From Oscheius tipulae (Eukaryota; Nematoda; Chromadorea; Rhabditida; Rhabditidae), in NCBI GenBank assembly GCA_037178975.1, contig JASJZH010000006.1:8618001-8682000 (forward strand): a stretch of DNA of 64,000 nt, written 5' to 3'. The position numbers were made by a program, and so were the translations under genes. Shown piece after piece: positions 51,943 to 64,000 of this stretch. Position 1 is the first letter of the stretch. Each line of letters begins with the position of its first letter. The notes beneath the pieces are model-generated. The model searched no databases and was not told the DNA's origin. It worked only from the letters and a program-made list of their open reading frames with translations.

Positions 51943-54900
51943 ACTCTCTTCCGTACATTCTGCTACCGATTCATGTACACATATAGACAAAAACTTGTGA
52001 TTGCTCAAATTGATACTTCTTTCAGGTGCTTTCTTATGAAATAAAAGGTTTTTATGTCTTTTTGGCAACATTTTGACCGTCTAGACCTTCCTCTCGAGCA
52101 CTTGGAGGGTGTCGACTGCCACATATCATCATGCCTTGCGGCGACCTCTCAATCAGATTCTTCCTTTGCTATCCTCCCTTTTTCTATCTGCTATATTGAC
52201 ATGGATTTTGTGGAGATTCATAAAAGAGAAATTGTTTTCAAGAACCCTCAAACAAAAGTTGATAAATCCTTCTCTCATATTTGGATATCATTTCTCTTTC
52301 TGCGTCTAGACGTAATCAAGGACCCGATAAGCAAACATTCAGCTGGGTTGAAAGAACTACTGAGGGAGATATGGTTTAATCTCACTCCTTTCCAATAGAG
52401 ACTCGCTCTACCATGTATCATACCTTTGTTTTGCTCTTAGATGAATAATTAGTCGGAAGTCGAGGACCACTCGAGCTAGCCTCTCAATCGCCGTGTTTAT
52501 CCTTCAATTTTATGAGAGTGGAATTATGTTGAGAGTTACAAGAAACTGTACTATTCAACTTTTTGGTAGAAAGCATATATTAGTTTTGTTGTTATTCTTG
52601 AAGCCTTTAACCAGCGGAATTTCTCTTTTTCAGATCGATATGTAGCAAACTTGTAGTTGAGGTCATTAGTTTAGTAGAAAGGCAAAGTAAAAAACTTATC
52701 ATGTTCAGATGGAAAGTCATGTGACCAAGTAAATGTAAAGTATCTTTTGTACTATAAAATGCAAGTAACAGGGATATTTTAAGTCGACATGTTAATGTCG
52801 AATTGCGTTGCAACATGTTGAGGACAAAAGTCTTCCCATAGCATTCCTTATATGCTTTCAATCGACCATCTTCTTTTTTTACTCATGTTTAAGATTAATG
52901 TTGAAGACATGAAAATTAACAAGACTATTTTAAGCGTTCTGAGCTTCTATCGGCATCGAAGCTTTCAGCAAATCGAAAATCCTCCTACCTTTTTCCCATG
53001 TCTTTCCCCAGACACTCTTACATATCCTATGTGTGAAAGTGTCAGAAAAAGAAAACAGCAAGAAGCACTCTAAACAAAAAGCATTTTCTTCTCTATGTTC
53101 TGTTAATGCATTTGTTCTTTTTTTTGGCGGCCTTTTTGAGTAAATGGGAATAAGTTATCACTCCTCTCACATCCATTACATATCCATTAGGAGCGCAACC
53201 ATCTTTAGAGCAACGACACATCTCGAATTCCATAATAGAGGTCCAAGTGTTCCTTCAGCTTACAGATTTTCGTGTGGGCCGACGACGTGTCGCAGCTGCT
53301 TTTTAGGCATGGGTGTCGTCTATAATCATCAACAAGAGCAGTGACGACATTACCAGTCAAACCAGCAAGAACAAGGCTAATGGATTTGGCCGAAATTGCG
53401 AATCTCACCCTGATTGAAGTAGGTTATACTTCACAGAATATGTTTGTTTACCCAATGCTTATTACTCGAAACGGGGTAATGAGTAGTGTTTAAGGCTATC
53501 AGTCGACCGGAATGGAGCACAGTCTTTCGACTCATCACTCAGCCGCCTAACGAGACAGAAACCACGTAAGTCTTCTTACATTAGCAACTTCAATACTGGT
53601 CTTTTACTGAGGAGGTCACTTCGACTGGGTGTAAAACGCATGTTCCTTGGGAATACTCGGAAATTAATGTAATCAAACATGTTCCGTCGTGATTTGCGAT
53701 GTCGTCGGGTCCCCTCAAACACACACAACTCTCTCTTTCCTCGAGGTTGCATACACATCATTTCCAGTGTTTTCAGTTTAGGCCTGCTCATATTTGTATA
53801 ATGATCGTTTTGAGACTCGTTGAATTCTCATTACTCGCAAGTGCTCAAAGCATAAACCTAGGCATTTTTACGCGCCATTGCAAATTCGACTTCCAGATTT
53901 AGAATGAGAGGACATATTTACATTTTACTACTGCCAAGCTTACGTAGTTCAAATCAAATTCTATTGTTGACGCTTATTTACTGTTATGCTACCTGCAAAG
54001 CAGCAGTGTTTGTCAATAGTGGATACTTAAAGCTGACAGGCTTCAGTATCTGCTCAGTTTTCAAGATCGGAAGGTTGTCTCTACTTTTTAGGTTTTACTC
54101 TACTATAGAATAGGATTTTACCAAATATTACTGCAAACCTCTATCAACGGTGTCTGTGGCATTACATACTCTCACCAGCTAGCCTGCCAAGACAAGTCTT
54201 ACAGTAATAGTATCGTGTTTAACAGCATTGAAACTTAGAGTTGTTTAGTATAACTTCCAGTTTGAGAGCCTAGTTTTTGGCCTAACTTTTGATTTACATG
54301 CGAGACACGGTAATATAGCGGTCTCAAGTTTGACGCTTTCTTCCTCTTGTAGACCGGAAAGTATCATCTGTTTGGAAATGGTGATCAATTTGGAACGTAA
54401 ACACCTTATGAACTGGCCCCTTAAATTGAGCGCTTACACAGTAAAGGTAGCACAGCATCTATCTTAACCTTACTTTCCTTATACTTTTGGAAAAGTAATA
54501 GTGAGCATCTTTCTTCGAAATTCTCCTTTTTCAGTGAGAACACTCCCGAACCGGACAATAGCAGTGTGGTGTGGTACTTCGCTCATCCGGACTACGAATC
54601 CTATTCTGTATGTTCTTTGTTCCCTATATCCAAGCCTGTCCAGTCGATGATTGCAGATGTCATCAAAAAGAGTGGGCAATAGGCTTCTCAAAAAATCTTC
54701 CTTGCTATTCAAAATCAGACATATAATAAGCTGGTTCTTAATTAAGAATACCAAAAGTTCGGTAATTATAAAGTCTAGTGCGTCTCATTCCTTGATTCTC
54801 CTCGTGCATCGAAGAACGAATCCACACTTTGAAATTGCCCCTGCTATTGCCACTGTTTGGAAATTGAATTTGAAGACATCGTGTTAGCTCTCAAGTTTTC

Positions 54901-55364
54901 GCAACAATGCAATGTATCTTATCGCTATAGCCCTATAACACATCGTCTTTTCAAAAAAGCTTTTCAGGCGAAAAGCCCCATCTGACATAATAAAATTAGC
55001 CCCCTAATCTGATCATTTGAGCCCTCGAAAAATGTCTGTAGCTCCAGCTCCTTTCGTGATTATTGGTCTAGCCCATATGTTATGAACAAGCTTCCCACGT
55101 CTTTCACCTGATTGCCATAAGTTTCTCACACTTTTCCAACTTCCGAGAAAGCGGGGTCTTTCCTCTCCCCGTGAAGAACATCTACAGTTGCCATGTAGAT
55201 GCTAAGAAGGAGGCGTGATTTGATTGCCTTAGGCGATCCCTCAGCTCCTCTCTCTCACTGCGGGTAATCCGATCAGAGAGAAGACGTCGACGCCCTGTCA
55301 GAGGGTCTCCGGCAACCTTTGTCCTTCACTCCCATGTTATCAGACTAATTGGAGGCGGTTTCAG
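51943..55364. other. 3.4-kb intergenic region
   Basis: AT-rich sequence with no splice-consistent gene. Open frames are short and without motifs. A ggcggtttcag acceptor at the 3' end abuts the GPCR start codon. Confidence 0.5.
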
Positions 55365-56901
55365 ATGGCTTCCACCGCCGTCTACATGTGTACTCATTTG
55401 GGCCTTCTCTCTGTAATACTTAATCTTTTCGTTGTAGTTGCGCTGATACGGTAGGGGTGACTATCCTTATATTCTCACTCAAATATTCAGTAACCATCGC
55501 CGGGTTTTGCTTAATGTCTTCTATGTAATTGTGCTTCACTGCGCCATCTTGGACGTCGTTCGAGGAGCATGTCTCATCATTTACGGTCTGCCCTCTCTAG
55601 CTAGGAGTATTTATGGAGCTTTGGGCTTTACCCTTAAGATTTCGACTAACGTCACGCTTTTTAAGGTGAATGTTACAGAATTTGCAATGAAGTCCATTCC
55701 AGGCTTCCGCTTTCTCGCTCGTTGTGCTTCGAATCTGTAACCTGCTTACAATTTTCAATCTTCTTGTCTTCACGACCAATGAATTTATCGTGATTCGGTA
55801 TCCTCTTCATTACCGCCGCTATTTTCGCCGGCGAGCAGTCCTTGTAATTCTTGGATGCTGGTAAAAGGTTTCTGTTTACATATAATGACAAAACTTTAGC
55901 TGGATTGTGAGCATAGTCATGGGCCTCGGACTACTAGTGCCTCCTTCACATCACCGGAGCCTGAACAACGGTTCGTTACCTCCCACCACGTGACATAACA
56001 ATACCCACTTTGCAGAGGAACAGCCTTGGATAATCGACGTAGCCACGCTAAGTATGCTGATGATTTCTGTACTCTGTGTCCTAGTTCTGGGAATTGTGAT
56101 GGTAAGACTTTTTCAGAGGTAACAAAGCTATTAGGTCTGCTACGGTTTCATCCTCCGAACTATTCGTCGATTCAAGGAAGAAAGTTTGATGAACACTGAA
56201 GACAGTCACAAACACAATCGTAGTTCACTCCATAAGAGCAATTCAAATGGATCGGCGGCGACAGGGAGCAAGTATTTTTTTGGACACAGTATCACAAAAC
56301 ATTGTTTAGGACACGCTTCTTCAAGGTTCAGACAATGCAGCGGCACAAGTACATCTATGTTATTGGGACTGTCCTTCTGGTAGATCTGCTCTTCCTTTGT
56401 CCATATTCTGGCATCCAAATTGTCAGCTTCTTGCATATCAACGGCTTCTTGGAAATCACGCATAGTAGCACCTTCATCCGCTGGTGGTTGCAGGTATACC
56501 CCTCAAGAAAAACAAACAATTTCGCTCTCTCTGATTAGGTTCTTATTGGAGTTCATTCTGTTTGTCAGCCGCTCTGCTACTTCCGAATGAACGAATTCCG
56601 TCGCCTCGCCTGCTGTGGAGGCAAAGGACCTTGGAATCGGAGCAAGACCTATTCACAGGTCAATCGAAGCTTTGGGAACACGCGCTCGGCTAATCGAGAA
56701 GATGACGAGGCTAGAGAGGAGGGGGTGCTGATGGATGCTCCTCTCTTAGAAGCTAATGTCTCTCAACAGTCATCGGTCAGAGAAAAGTCAAATCCTGTTA
56801 CAAATTCAAGTTTTAGGGCTACAATTCTCCGTCGGGAAGCCATACAAGAGGAGGTTCCGTCCGTTTTCGAACCTACGGAAACGAGTACGCTCAAAAGGTG
56901 A
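55365..56901 (+). CDS. divergent rhodopsin-like G-protein-coupled receptor
   Basis: Eight exons (55365-55450, 55491-55665, 55703-55860, 55900-55970, 56016-56101, 56135-56271, 56310-56493, 56539-56901) give 419 residues. Seven hydrophobic segments can be picked out. TM1 is LGLLSVILNLFVVVALI; TM2 follows NHRRVLLNVFYVIVLH; TM3 ends FTTNEFIVIRYPLHYRR. TM4 is AVLVILGCCWIVSIVMGLGL, TM5 SMLMISVLCVLVLGIVMVC, TM6 VLLVDLLFLCPYSGIQIV. TM7 ends HSVCQPLCYFRMNEFRRLACC. The RYPLHYRR loop and the Cys pair after helix 8 place it in the rhodopsin class, but DRY is replaced by NEF and NPxxY by QPLCY. No conserved TM3/ECL2 cysteine pair is seen. The N-terminus is very short. The 38-nt intron at 56272-56309 is needed for TM6. 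Ligand unknown. Confidence 0.82.
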
Positions 56902-57327
56902 CCATCCGTGAGGCGCCATCGAGAGAGTCACGCAAGGCAGTGGAATGCGTCGAGCTGAGACAGCTCTAACATTATTCATGCGATTACCAAAAAGTTTACC
57001 TGTAAATGTGTATGAAGATTGCTTGCGCTTAACCAACAACATTTTACAAGGAAAATGATGGGTGAAATCGATAGGGTCGATGCCTACCTTGGGAAGATAT
57101 TCGGCTATGAGAAGGTACAAGCGATACGGCGGCGGTACGGGTGAGAATATCCGTGGTTGGAGCATCATCCAAGCGTTCTTGCTGTTCGAGATTGCACAGA
57201 GATAGACACATCTCCATTTCAACAAAATAGGTAGGCCACAGGGCATGGTAATGAGTAGACGTAACTTTATATACAAGTATTCCAATACATCGGGAGGAAT
57301 GTCATGACTGGTAAGCGAAATGGATGA
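56902..57327. other. convergent 3' region between the GPCR and BROX genes
   Basis: No coding sequence is supported. The minus-strand open frame 56806-57285 overlaps the GPCR coding exon and has no motif. Confidence 0.5.
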
Positions 57328-59696
57328 TTACATAACCGAACAGCCACTTGTGTTGCTAGGGTCCTTTTCCGTTTCATAGATCTTCTCCTCTTGAACAGCA
57401 TCCAACTTTGACTTACTCTTTTTGACCTTGGAAAAATCGGGCATATCCGCTTTACTCAAATTGAAAGCAGTGTACAGCGCAGGTGTCCACACCTACAGAG
57501 AAGATATGAATTGAATAGTAAGGTATCTTACCGCTGCTGGCTTCGGAAGTGTGAAAGGATCCATCTTGGCAATACCATAGCCGGCTTCGGCTTCAAGAAG
57601 CGGGCAGTCTTCGGGTACTTTCTGATGATAGATGAATCCGTTCTCTCGTTCAGCCTTCTCCAGGTGTCTTTTGAGCAACTCTCCGACTCGACGGAAGAAC
57701 AAGTGGCTTTCTGGCTTGATGCGGGTACCTGCAAACAAGTGATTTAGCAAAACTGTCAGTCAAATGCTTTTCGCTGACAAATTGTTGACTTAAACGGGTT
57801 TTTAGGTATTGAGAACCCAATCCATCTACCCAACCTTTCTGCATACTAGTGATCGTACCTCTCTATATTCAATGTCATATACTTGACATGGATAAGACAC
57901 AGAGAGTGGCTATACTTGATGGAACTGCTTCATTCCTTCCACACTGTTCAAAGTAAAAGGAACAGGGTAGACCTTAGCTCTGGAAAATTAATCAAGTTTT
58001 GTTTGTAAACAAAGCATTTGTTTCTGTTGAACCTTGTCTAGATCATTGGTCTCGATATCAAAATTGGATGGAAAAGCAAACAAAACGCATTGTTTGTATC
58101 ATAAACCATGCTTCGTAAGTTGCTCATTTCAAAAAAAAAAAATTAGAAGAGATCTGCTTACCTGGACCGGTTGCTGTAGCGTACTTTGAGGCAAAGTCAC
58201 AAGCAATCTTGAACTCGGAGACACCCTCTTTGCAGGCTCGTACACCTTCTCCACACTTGTCTTCTTTCAGAAGGGACTCTCCCATGAAGGCGTAGCCGTA
58301 TGACAGATAAAGATGGTGCTTGAGCTGAAGATATCTTCTCCATCGACCAAATACGTCTTCTTTGAATGATTGAAGGTGCTGATCTGAAAAATGGGCTTGA
58401 AGAGAGCGAAAGCAGATGAACTACCTGCTTTCTGAAAGATTCCAGCCGTATTTGTTGCCAGAGAAGAAATGAGCATGTGATTGTGCTTCAGCTCGATTGC
58501 TCGTGCAACAATCACCTCCTGGGCCTCGGCGGTAGCCTGAAAAAATGGAAATGAACCAAAGTCAGTTCAGGAACCTGTAGTTCATAAGCTTTCATCACAT
58601 TTGTGTCGAAATCTGACCCTTCCAGTTCAGTAGCTCCAGAGAGTTGACCTGCACGTTCAGCTACAAAGGCGAACATTCCAGCAGCTCGGCGCAGACATGT
58701 CAAGCACTCTTTGGCATCAGAGTCAAAGACCTCGTCCTTGGCAGCCACCCAAGCTGCGTGTTTCATCATCCAGAAGCCAAAGTTCTGGATCATGTTGTAG
58801 AGCTCGAAGCGGGAGTCAGATAGCTCTCTGAAAACGAAGTAAAAATTAAAAAGACATGATGGTCAACGCATTTAGTCATAACTTTCATGAAACTGTTTGC
58901 AGAGAAATTTAACAAGCCCCAGGTCACGGGTTCCGGCTCATTTGTGTTTTATATTCCATAGTTTAGCATCTGTTTTGTCTATGAACACGACTCACTACTA
59001 GTAAAGAATCCAAACCTGTTAAAAGTTCGCCTAGAGAAGGAAACATGTTAAAGCAACTACAAATCAAATGTGCTTGTTCATACCAAGAACAGTTTGACAG
59101 AGGCACAAGACATGTGATTGATACGTAGGAAGGTGGCAAAAAATGCCAGTGAAGGCGCTTACAGCCTACGAGCTTTGCGCAATCTACTTAGTGGTTTGTT
59201 CCACTCGTTTTTTTTTACTTATCTCAGTTTGAAAATGAATTATAGGTAAAAAATACTCACGTTCCCGTTCCGACAAGCATACTATGTCCCCATTTGGTCC
59301 TGATCAGTGGAATGAGCTTGCTTTCCTCCTTCTTTGGATCTTTCTCTTCTTGCTGTTCCGGATTCTGTGTGGTAGGCGCAGTCTCATTCGAGAACGCTTG
59401 ATGGAAACCTGAAATATTATACACAAAAAACGAACCAATGGACCAACCGGCAAAGAGGGCAATATACTCGTTGATATCCCTTTCTACATCGACTAGTGGG
59501 AGACCAGCATTGCGAAAGTGTGCAAGGACCGTGCTACGACGTAAAGCAAGTTCTCTGCAATAAGTTATTGAGTAAAATTAACACGAACGACTCACTTGCA
59601 CAGCTTGGTGCTGTTATCGTTTGTGCATACTCCTTTCAGTTCAAATTTGGCTGGCTCTGTCGCCTTTATCGGATTTCTGTGGAACCAATGAGCCAT
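57328..59696 (-). CDS. BROX: BRO1-domain protein with C-terminal CAAX box (BROX-like)
   Basis: Multi-exon gene of about 400 residues, the BROX length, starting MAHWFHRNPIKATEPAKFEL after a ccattttcag acceptor. The helical BRO1 domain includes NEYIALFAG, LIPLIRTKWGHSMLVG, FELYNMIQNFGFWMMKHAAW, ECLTCLRRAAGMFAF and HHLYLSYGYAFMGESLL. The C-terminal part reads ENGFIYHQKVPEDCPLL. The last exon ends NTSGCSVM, a CAAX prenylation motif, and there is no Pro-rich tail as in ALIX. BROX binds ESCRT-III CHMP4 on membranes; in vertebrates farnesylation anchors it. Internal exon joins around 57950-58160 were not fully resolved. It is head to head with ccz-1. Confidence 0.9.
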
Positions 59697-59970
59697 AGTT
59701 ACTGAAAATGGGATTTTTGAACAGGTGCGATAGCAAAGTATAGCGATTCGTGAAAGAATAAAAGTGACTCACAATGGGGATCTTACGAAAGGGCGCGAGA
59801 ATTGTTGTGACAAATTGAACACAAGGTACCGTAGAACACTTGCTCGTCTGCTCGGAAATAGATACGTAGGAATATAAACAACTGATTACGCTTACCGCTT
59901 CTGGATCAAGCTGCTTTTCTTTAGATTACAGTCCGTGTTCAATCTTAAATTTATCGATAGTTAGTCAAAA
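59697..59970. promoter_or_regulatory. presumed bidirectional promoter between BROX and ccz-1
   Basis: The two start codons are divergent and 274 bp apart, leaving room for little more than two promoters and two outrons. Acceptor-like sites flank both ends. No specific factor site is claimed. Confidence 0.45.
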
Positions 59971-62512
59971 ATGATGGACCGCTGGTTTTCAGACGAAATG
60001 TCATCCTTAGCACACCCATTATTCTTCTTCTCAGGAGCGACAGCAACCACCGGACCTACGGAGAACAAATTACGATTTATAGGTGAGAATAAGATTTATT
60101 TTTCACTATTTTCCAATTCTCAGATATTATGGACTTTTTCTTTGTTGCACACCCGGCTTCTGGAAGGAGAGAGGGCTTCGAACACAACAGAATTATGTTC
60201 TTTTCCCCAAAACACGAGACTGTAGACAAACAAGTAAGATTTGTCTTCTATTTTCCCGAGGAATGCTTTAGACGGATGTGACGGGATTTGCCGAGGCTGT
60301 GGTAAACTTTACTGACAACTTCGTCGATGTCAAAGAAGCAAGAGCAGAGTTTCCTTTTCGAACCGTTTCGACCAAAAAGACGGAGCAGATCTATATTATG
60401 GTGGAAAACAGCGAATATGTTGTTGGAACTTGCTTGTTGAAGTGAGTTACATCAAGCCTTCCTATGGGGAGGGGAAACAGCGTTATGCTGTGAACGTCGC
60501 AAACTTTCCGTTACAAGTTTTTCTGGTTTTCTCGCTCATGTTGGCAAGTTTCATCTGGGATAATTCTTGACTTTTGTTGAAGACGAACGTCTTGTAAAGT
60601 AAGGTCTCTTAATTGAAAAGTAGGACGTTTCTCATTCAACCAGAGAAAGAAGTGGTAATGAACAAACTCGCTTTGACAAGTGATACTGAAATATGCACAA
60701 GGAGAGCAGTGAAAGAAATCTGGAAAATACTAAATGTTCAAAACAGCTGAAACACATTACCAGTTGGCCACGTTCTGGATAAGTCTATTGCTCAGGACAA
60801 GAGACTCCATGCTTAGAAGCAAAGGTTGGCAGCCACATGGAGTTATAGCATAAAATGTGTCTACAACTTAGATTTCAGACAGCAAAGCACAACTTCGGAG
60901 TATGCCATAGTTTCACAAGCACTCTGCACCGTCGTCCGCAACGCCTACAAAATGTTTCGGTTATTTTTTGGCACATTCGAAGACATGAGAAAGAAGAGTG
61001 ACGAGGAGTTCCGGGAGAGACTCGACTACTTTTTCAGCAGATATCTACATACTCTCAAACTGCACAAGGTATGCTATACTTTCACTGTATTTCATCAAAA
61101 TCATTGTGTTCTAGATGCCCTTGATGGATTGGCTGGAAGGAGTGGTGTTCCTGCCCTTAAACAACAAAATATATCTGAGGATAGTCACGCTGATGGATGA
61201 ATTAGTTGAGGAATTTCCTCAGATAGAAAAAGTTGTAGTTCTATACCAGGTACTTATGCAGTTTTTTGAATTTTACAGTGGTTCCAGGACAAACTCCTCT
61301 ACTATACAGTCTCTGGCACTGATCTGCCTTCATTATTTCGGTACCTGACCCAAAATCTGTTACCGAGCAGCATTGAAACGGAGTTGGAGCCATCCAGGTA
61401 AAAAAATCCGTTTACTTTTTCCAATATTTTTATTTAGTCGAACAGGGCATGGTAGATTTCTTCGTGGACCACAAGACCTTTCTCACGATCGTCCTCTGGT
61501 AGGAGAAGACGCATTACCAATTGTTCATCTTCATGTCAAGGGCGATCATGAAGAGGAATCAGTCCTAACGTCTTACCACATGGTATGTTCCTCTTTTTGC
61601 CAAACGTAAAAACCCTTTTAGCTAGCCTACAGGATTCTGAATGCTACCGTCTGCATGTTTGCGAAAGGAGAAGTCACAAGTCGGATGCTCAGGAACATTG
61701 ACGGTTTCTTGGGCACGGATATGAGTAGCATAGCGTCTGATACTGGAGAATTGTAAGCCTTACACCTTTTCGTTTTTTATCAATCTGGAAAGCATCTTTT
61801 GATCCATTTCCACGACAAATCATATGATACCATAGTGTAAATCAGATCCTATTTGAGCTTGTTTCTTTGAGAGACGTGGCAACGTATCATAGACTGCTAT
61901 TAATGACTATTCAATACTTTTCTCCATTTGTTACTACCATGATGTTCACAACTTGAAACGGTACCTAGCTAATCTCTCACACATTTGCTAATATACCGAA
62001 TGCCTTGCTTTCACCAAGAATGCGAGCGAAGTTTTGCTCGAGACGAGGTGATTGTACATATTGAAGACGTTAACGATTTAAAGATGACTATATATGTCGT
62101 TTCTAGTGTTGGTGCTCATAATAGCGACAGTCGGAGTTATATCGACTTCCACTACATCTACTTCAATCCTTCTTCCTTCTCACTCACTTCATCGTTTGAT
62201 GGAAACTATGGAACGAGAGTGGCGGCACCTCCAATGGCAGTGAACAGGTATCTTTTATGAGCTCATTTCGTTTCAAATCGATGTTTCAGGTTACTTTGTG
62301 AGACAATGAAGACGTTCATGGACAATAAAGAGGAGTTTAAAGAATGCTACGTGAAGGCTGAAAACGAATGGTGGGTCGTGCTCAAAAAGGCCAACAACCG
62401 TCTCCTGTGCCTGTTCCTACCCCCATCCAACAACCAACAATCTCTTGCCGACATTCAAGTTCGCTCGCTCGGAATAATCAAGTCTCACTTCGAATCAATC
62501 TTTCTCAATTGA
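59971..62512 (+). CDS. ccz-1: vacuolar fusion protein CCZ1 (Rab7 exchange factor subunit)
   Basis: Multi-exon gene. FFVAHPASGRREG, NRIMFFSPKHE and TGFAEAVVNFT form the first longin domain expected of CCZ1. Later pieces are AYKMFRLFFGTFE, ERLDYFFSRYLHTLKL, MDWLEGVVFLPLNNKIYLRI, YTVSGTDLPSLFRYL, LPIVHLHVKGDHEEE and the C-terminal FHYIYFNPSSFSLT and NEWWVVLKKANNRLLC. CCZ1 pairs with MON1 to activate Rab7 on maturing endosomes. The start at 59971 (MMDRWFSD) is tentative; an internal acceptor could create a shorter form starting at MDFFFVA. An intron of about 450 bp lies between 60440 and 60880, and the exons around 61750-62110 are not fully resolved. AATAAA is at 62567. Confidence 0.88.
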
Positions 62513-64000
62513 TACCTCGTCGCCTTATCGGGTCCCCAATCTGTGATGTTTATTATTCCCTTACACAATAAAGAACGCAAATGCTTCAGAGAGGTCAGCC
62601 TTGAGCCAAAAAAACCAAGGCTTCAATTCAAGAAAAGCTCCCCATTATTCAACGTTTTCGAGGTCGCTCTAACATTAGACAGACTCTGCACCTGCGGCCA
62701 TTTCCGGAGCAGGTGGCGCGGACCTTTCGATTGTGGATTCGGCTAGGTCTACTCTCAAGGCCGTCTCCCAGGCTACCGTGTCAACATACACCGGGCTATA
62801 ACGCGATGATCGCAATTAACTCTTAGGGGGATGCTGTGTGAGTGTGTGGTGGCCCGAATCACGAAAGAAGGACTCCTCTCTCTCTTCGTGATGGCGATTG
62901 CATTACTCGGTTTAGTGAGAACTGGCTGAGCGAGAGGAGGTCTCGGGATTGCTCCCTCTCTCCCCTCGCGTGCTCCAAAACTTATTTCATTCGTTAATCC
63001 TACTCTTGAGGGTTTTCACTCCATACTAAGGCAGTGCTAGCTACCCTTATCTTTATTCGACTCTTCCTACATTTGTTCATCGAATCTTTTTTGCTTTATC
63101 TCTCTATCACTCAGTCTCTCCGTCTCTCTGTCTTTCTCCCCCAAAAATTTATGCCTACCTTGAAATTTACGTTCTTGCCAACTTTTCCATTACCCTGGCA
63201 GCCGACGATTACTTTATGACCGCTTGGTAATAGAGCTTGCTTCTAAACTACTCTTTTACCGATCAGTCAACTTGAGAAGCGGCTTAATTGGTTCTTTACC
63301 AGCTCGTAGTGAGTTTTTTTTTTAACACCGCGCTCAGCTGCTCGTATTCCGCTTCGGTGAGTACGCGTGCCTCTTTCTGACCCAAGTTGCCTGACGATGG
63401 CAAACAAAGATTAGTCTTTTTTGAATACTACTCTTTTTCACGCTATATTTCAATTATCCACATTCTGTTTCGATTTTGTTTTTGCCTTATGTTTTTATAT
63501 CTACCACTTTTCTTTGCAGTCTGTTCCCTTCCAGCCCTTATTCAGCTGTTCATTGTATCCGTATCAGGTCGTCCGGAAATCATCTCTTAGTTGTCCGATG
63601 TAGAATGATTTCTTTAAGTACGCTGTGTGCATATGATATATTGACTTCATTCGTGTTAAAGTTTGATCTTTATCATTTTCCTTGTATTCCACTATTGCCA
63701 TTTTTTAGTGCATTATATATTATAGCTCTTTCCGACCAAATTCACATGTGCTTCTTGACAGGCGTTACAAAAGTTGGCATACCATTTTCCATTTGTTTTT
63801 GCTACATTTCTTCATTGTTCATTTCAGTCAATCCTATACTTGATGCTTGTATTTCTTGGTTGTCCAACTCAGAAAGACCAGGCGCAAATACTTGAATGCA
63901 AGCAGATACGTCAGCAAAATGTTTAACAAATTATAAATAGCTTTAAATGAGCTCACCCTTCATATTTGTCCCTTGCAAATTAATCATTCCAAGTTCATGT
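62513..64000. other. terminal intergenic region
   Basis: Contains the ccz-1 3' UTR and a CT-rich stretch near 63100-63140. Hydrophobic open frames at 63387-63895 have no recognisable domain and no start or splice support. Probably upstream sequence of a gene beyond the window. Confidence 0.45.

Noticed and set aside
63387-63895. Overlapping hydrophobic open frames near the window end
   Set aside because: Compositional effect of T-rich sequence; no domain, start context or splice signals.

Overview
This window is nuclear DNA of a nematode, probably a chromadorean. Coding sequence is broken by very short introns (mostly 38-50 bp, GT-AG). Many start codons sit a few bases after a strong (T)nCAG acceptor, as expected for spliced-leader trans-splicing. 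Several products match nematode proteins closely: MIF-2, the Na,K-ATPase EAT-6, MAX-1, CCZ-1, and a peroxisomal dehydrogenase of the ECH-8/ECH-9 type. No bacterial genes, rRNA, intact tRNA, CRISPR or complete transposon was seen.

Layout. 1-4.75 kb: 3' part of a MAX-1-like PH/MyTH4/FERM protein (+). 5.0-5.4 kb: small orphan with a C2-like stretch (-). 7.0-10.6 kb: complete Na,K-ATPase alpha subunit (+). 11.1-16.5 kb (all -): a Thr/Ser-rich secreted orphan, mif-2, and a class I alpha-mannosidase. 18.1-20.0 kb: peroxisomal 3-hydroxyacyl-CoA dehydrogenase ending in SKL (-). 20.3-21.9 kb: secreted Cys-rich orphan (+). 23.5-30.8 kb: ABCA full transporter (+). 30.9-35.8 kb: two tandem SLC22 transporters (-). 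37.8-39.6 kb: sphingosine kinase (+), converging on the catalytic subunit of serine palmitoyltransferase at 39.9-41.9 kb (-). 42.8-45.9 kb: 13-exon Gln/Cys-repeat secreted protein (-). 49.8-51.1 kb: aquaglyceroporin (+). 51.4-51.9 kb: unresolved small gene (+). 55.4-56.9 kb: divergent rhodopsin-like GPCR (+). 57.3-59.7 kb: BROX-like BRO1 protein with a CAAX box (-), head to head with ccz-1 at 60.0-62.5 kb (+).

Most genes are ordinary housekeeping or tissue genes. Two neighbourhoods have a shared theme: the entry and exit enzymes of sphingolipid metabolism converge, and two endosomal-membrane proteins (BROX, CCZ1) diverge from a 274-bp spacer. The most unusual object is a 60-bp foldback in an ABCA intron. 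Its right arm plus spacer copy 66 nt of a downstream exon of the same gene, so the pre-mRNA could form a hairpin homologous to its own mRNA. Also notable are a 13-exon gene in which every intron is phase 0, a 31-nt intron or frameshift in the mannosidase, a peroxisomal SKL tail exposed only by removing a 38-nt intron, and a GPCR lacking the usual DRY and NPxxY forms.

Exon boundaries were inferred by eye from frame, splice signals and family similarity; no alignment or search was run.
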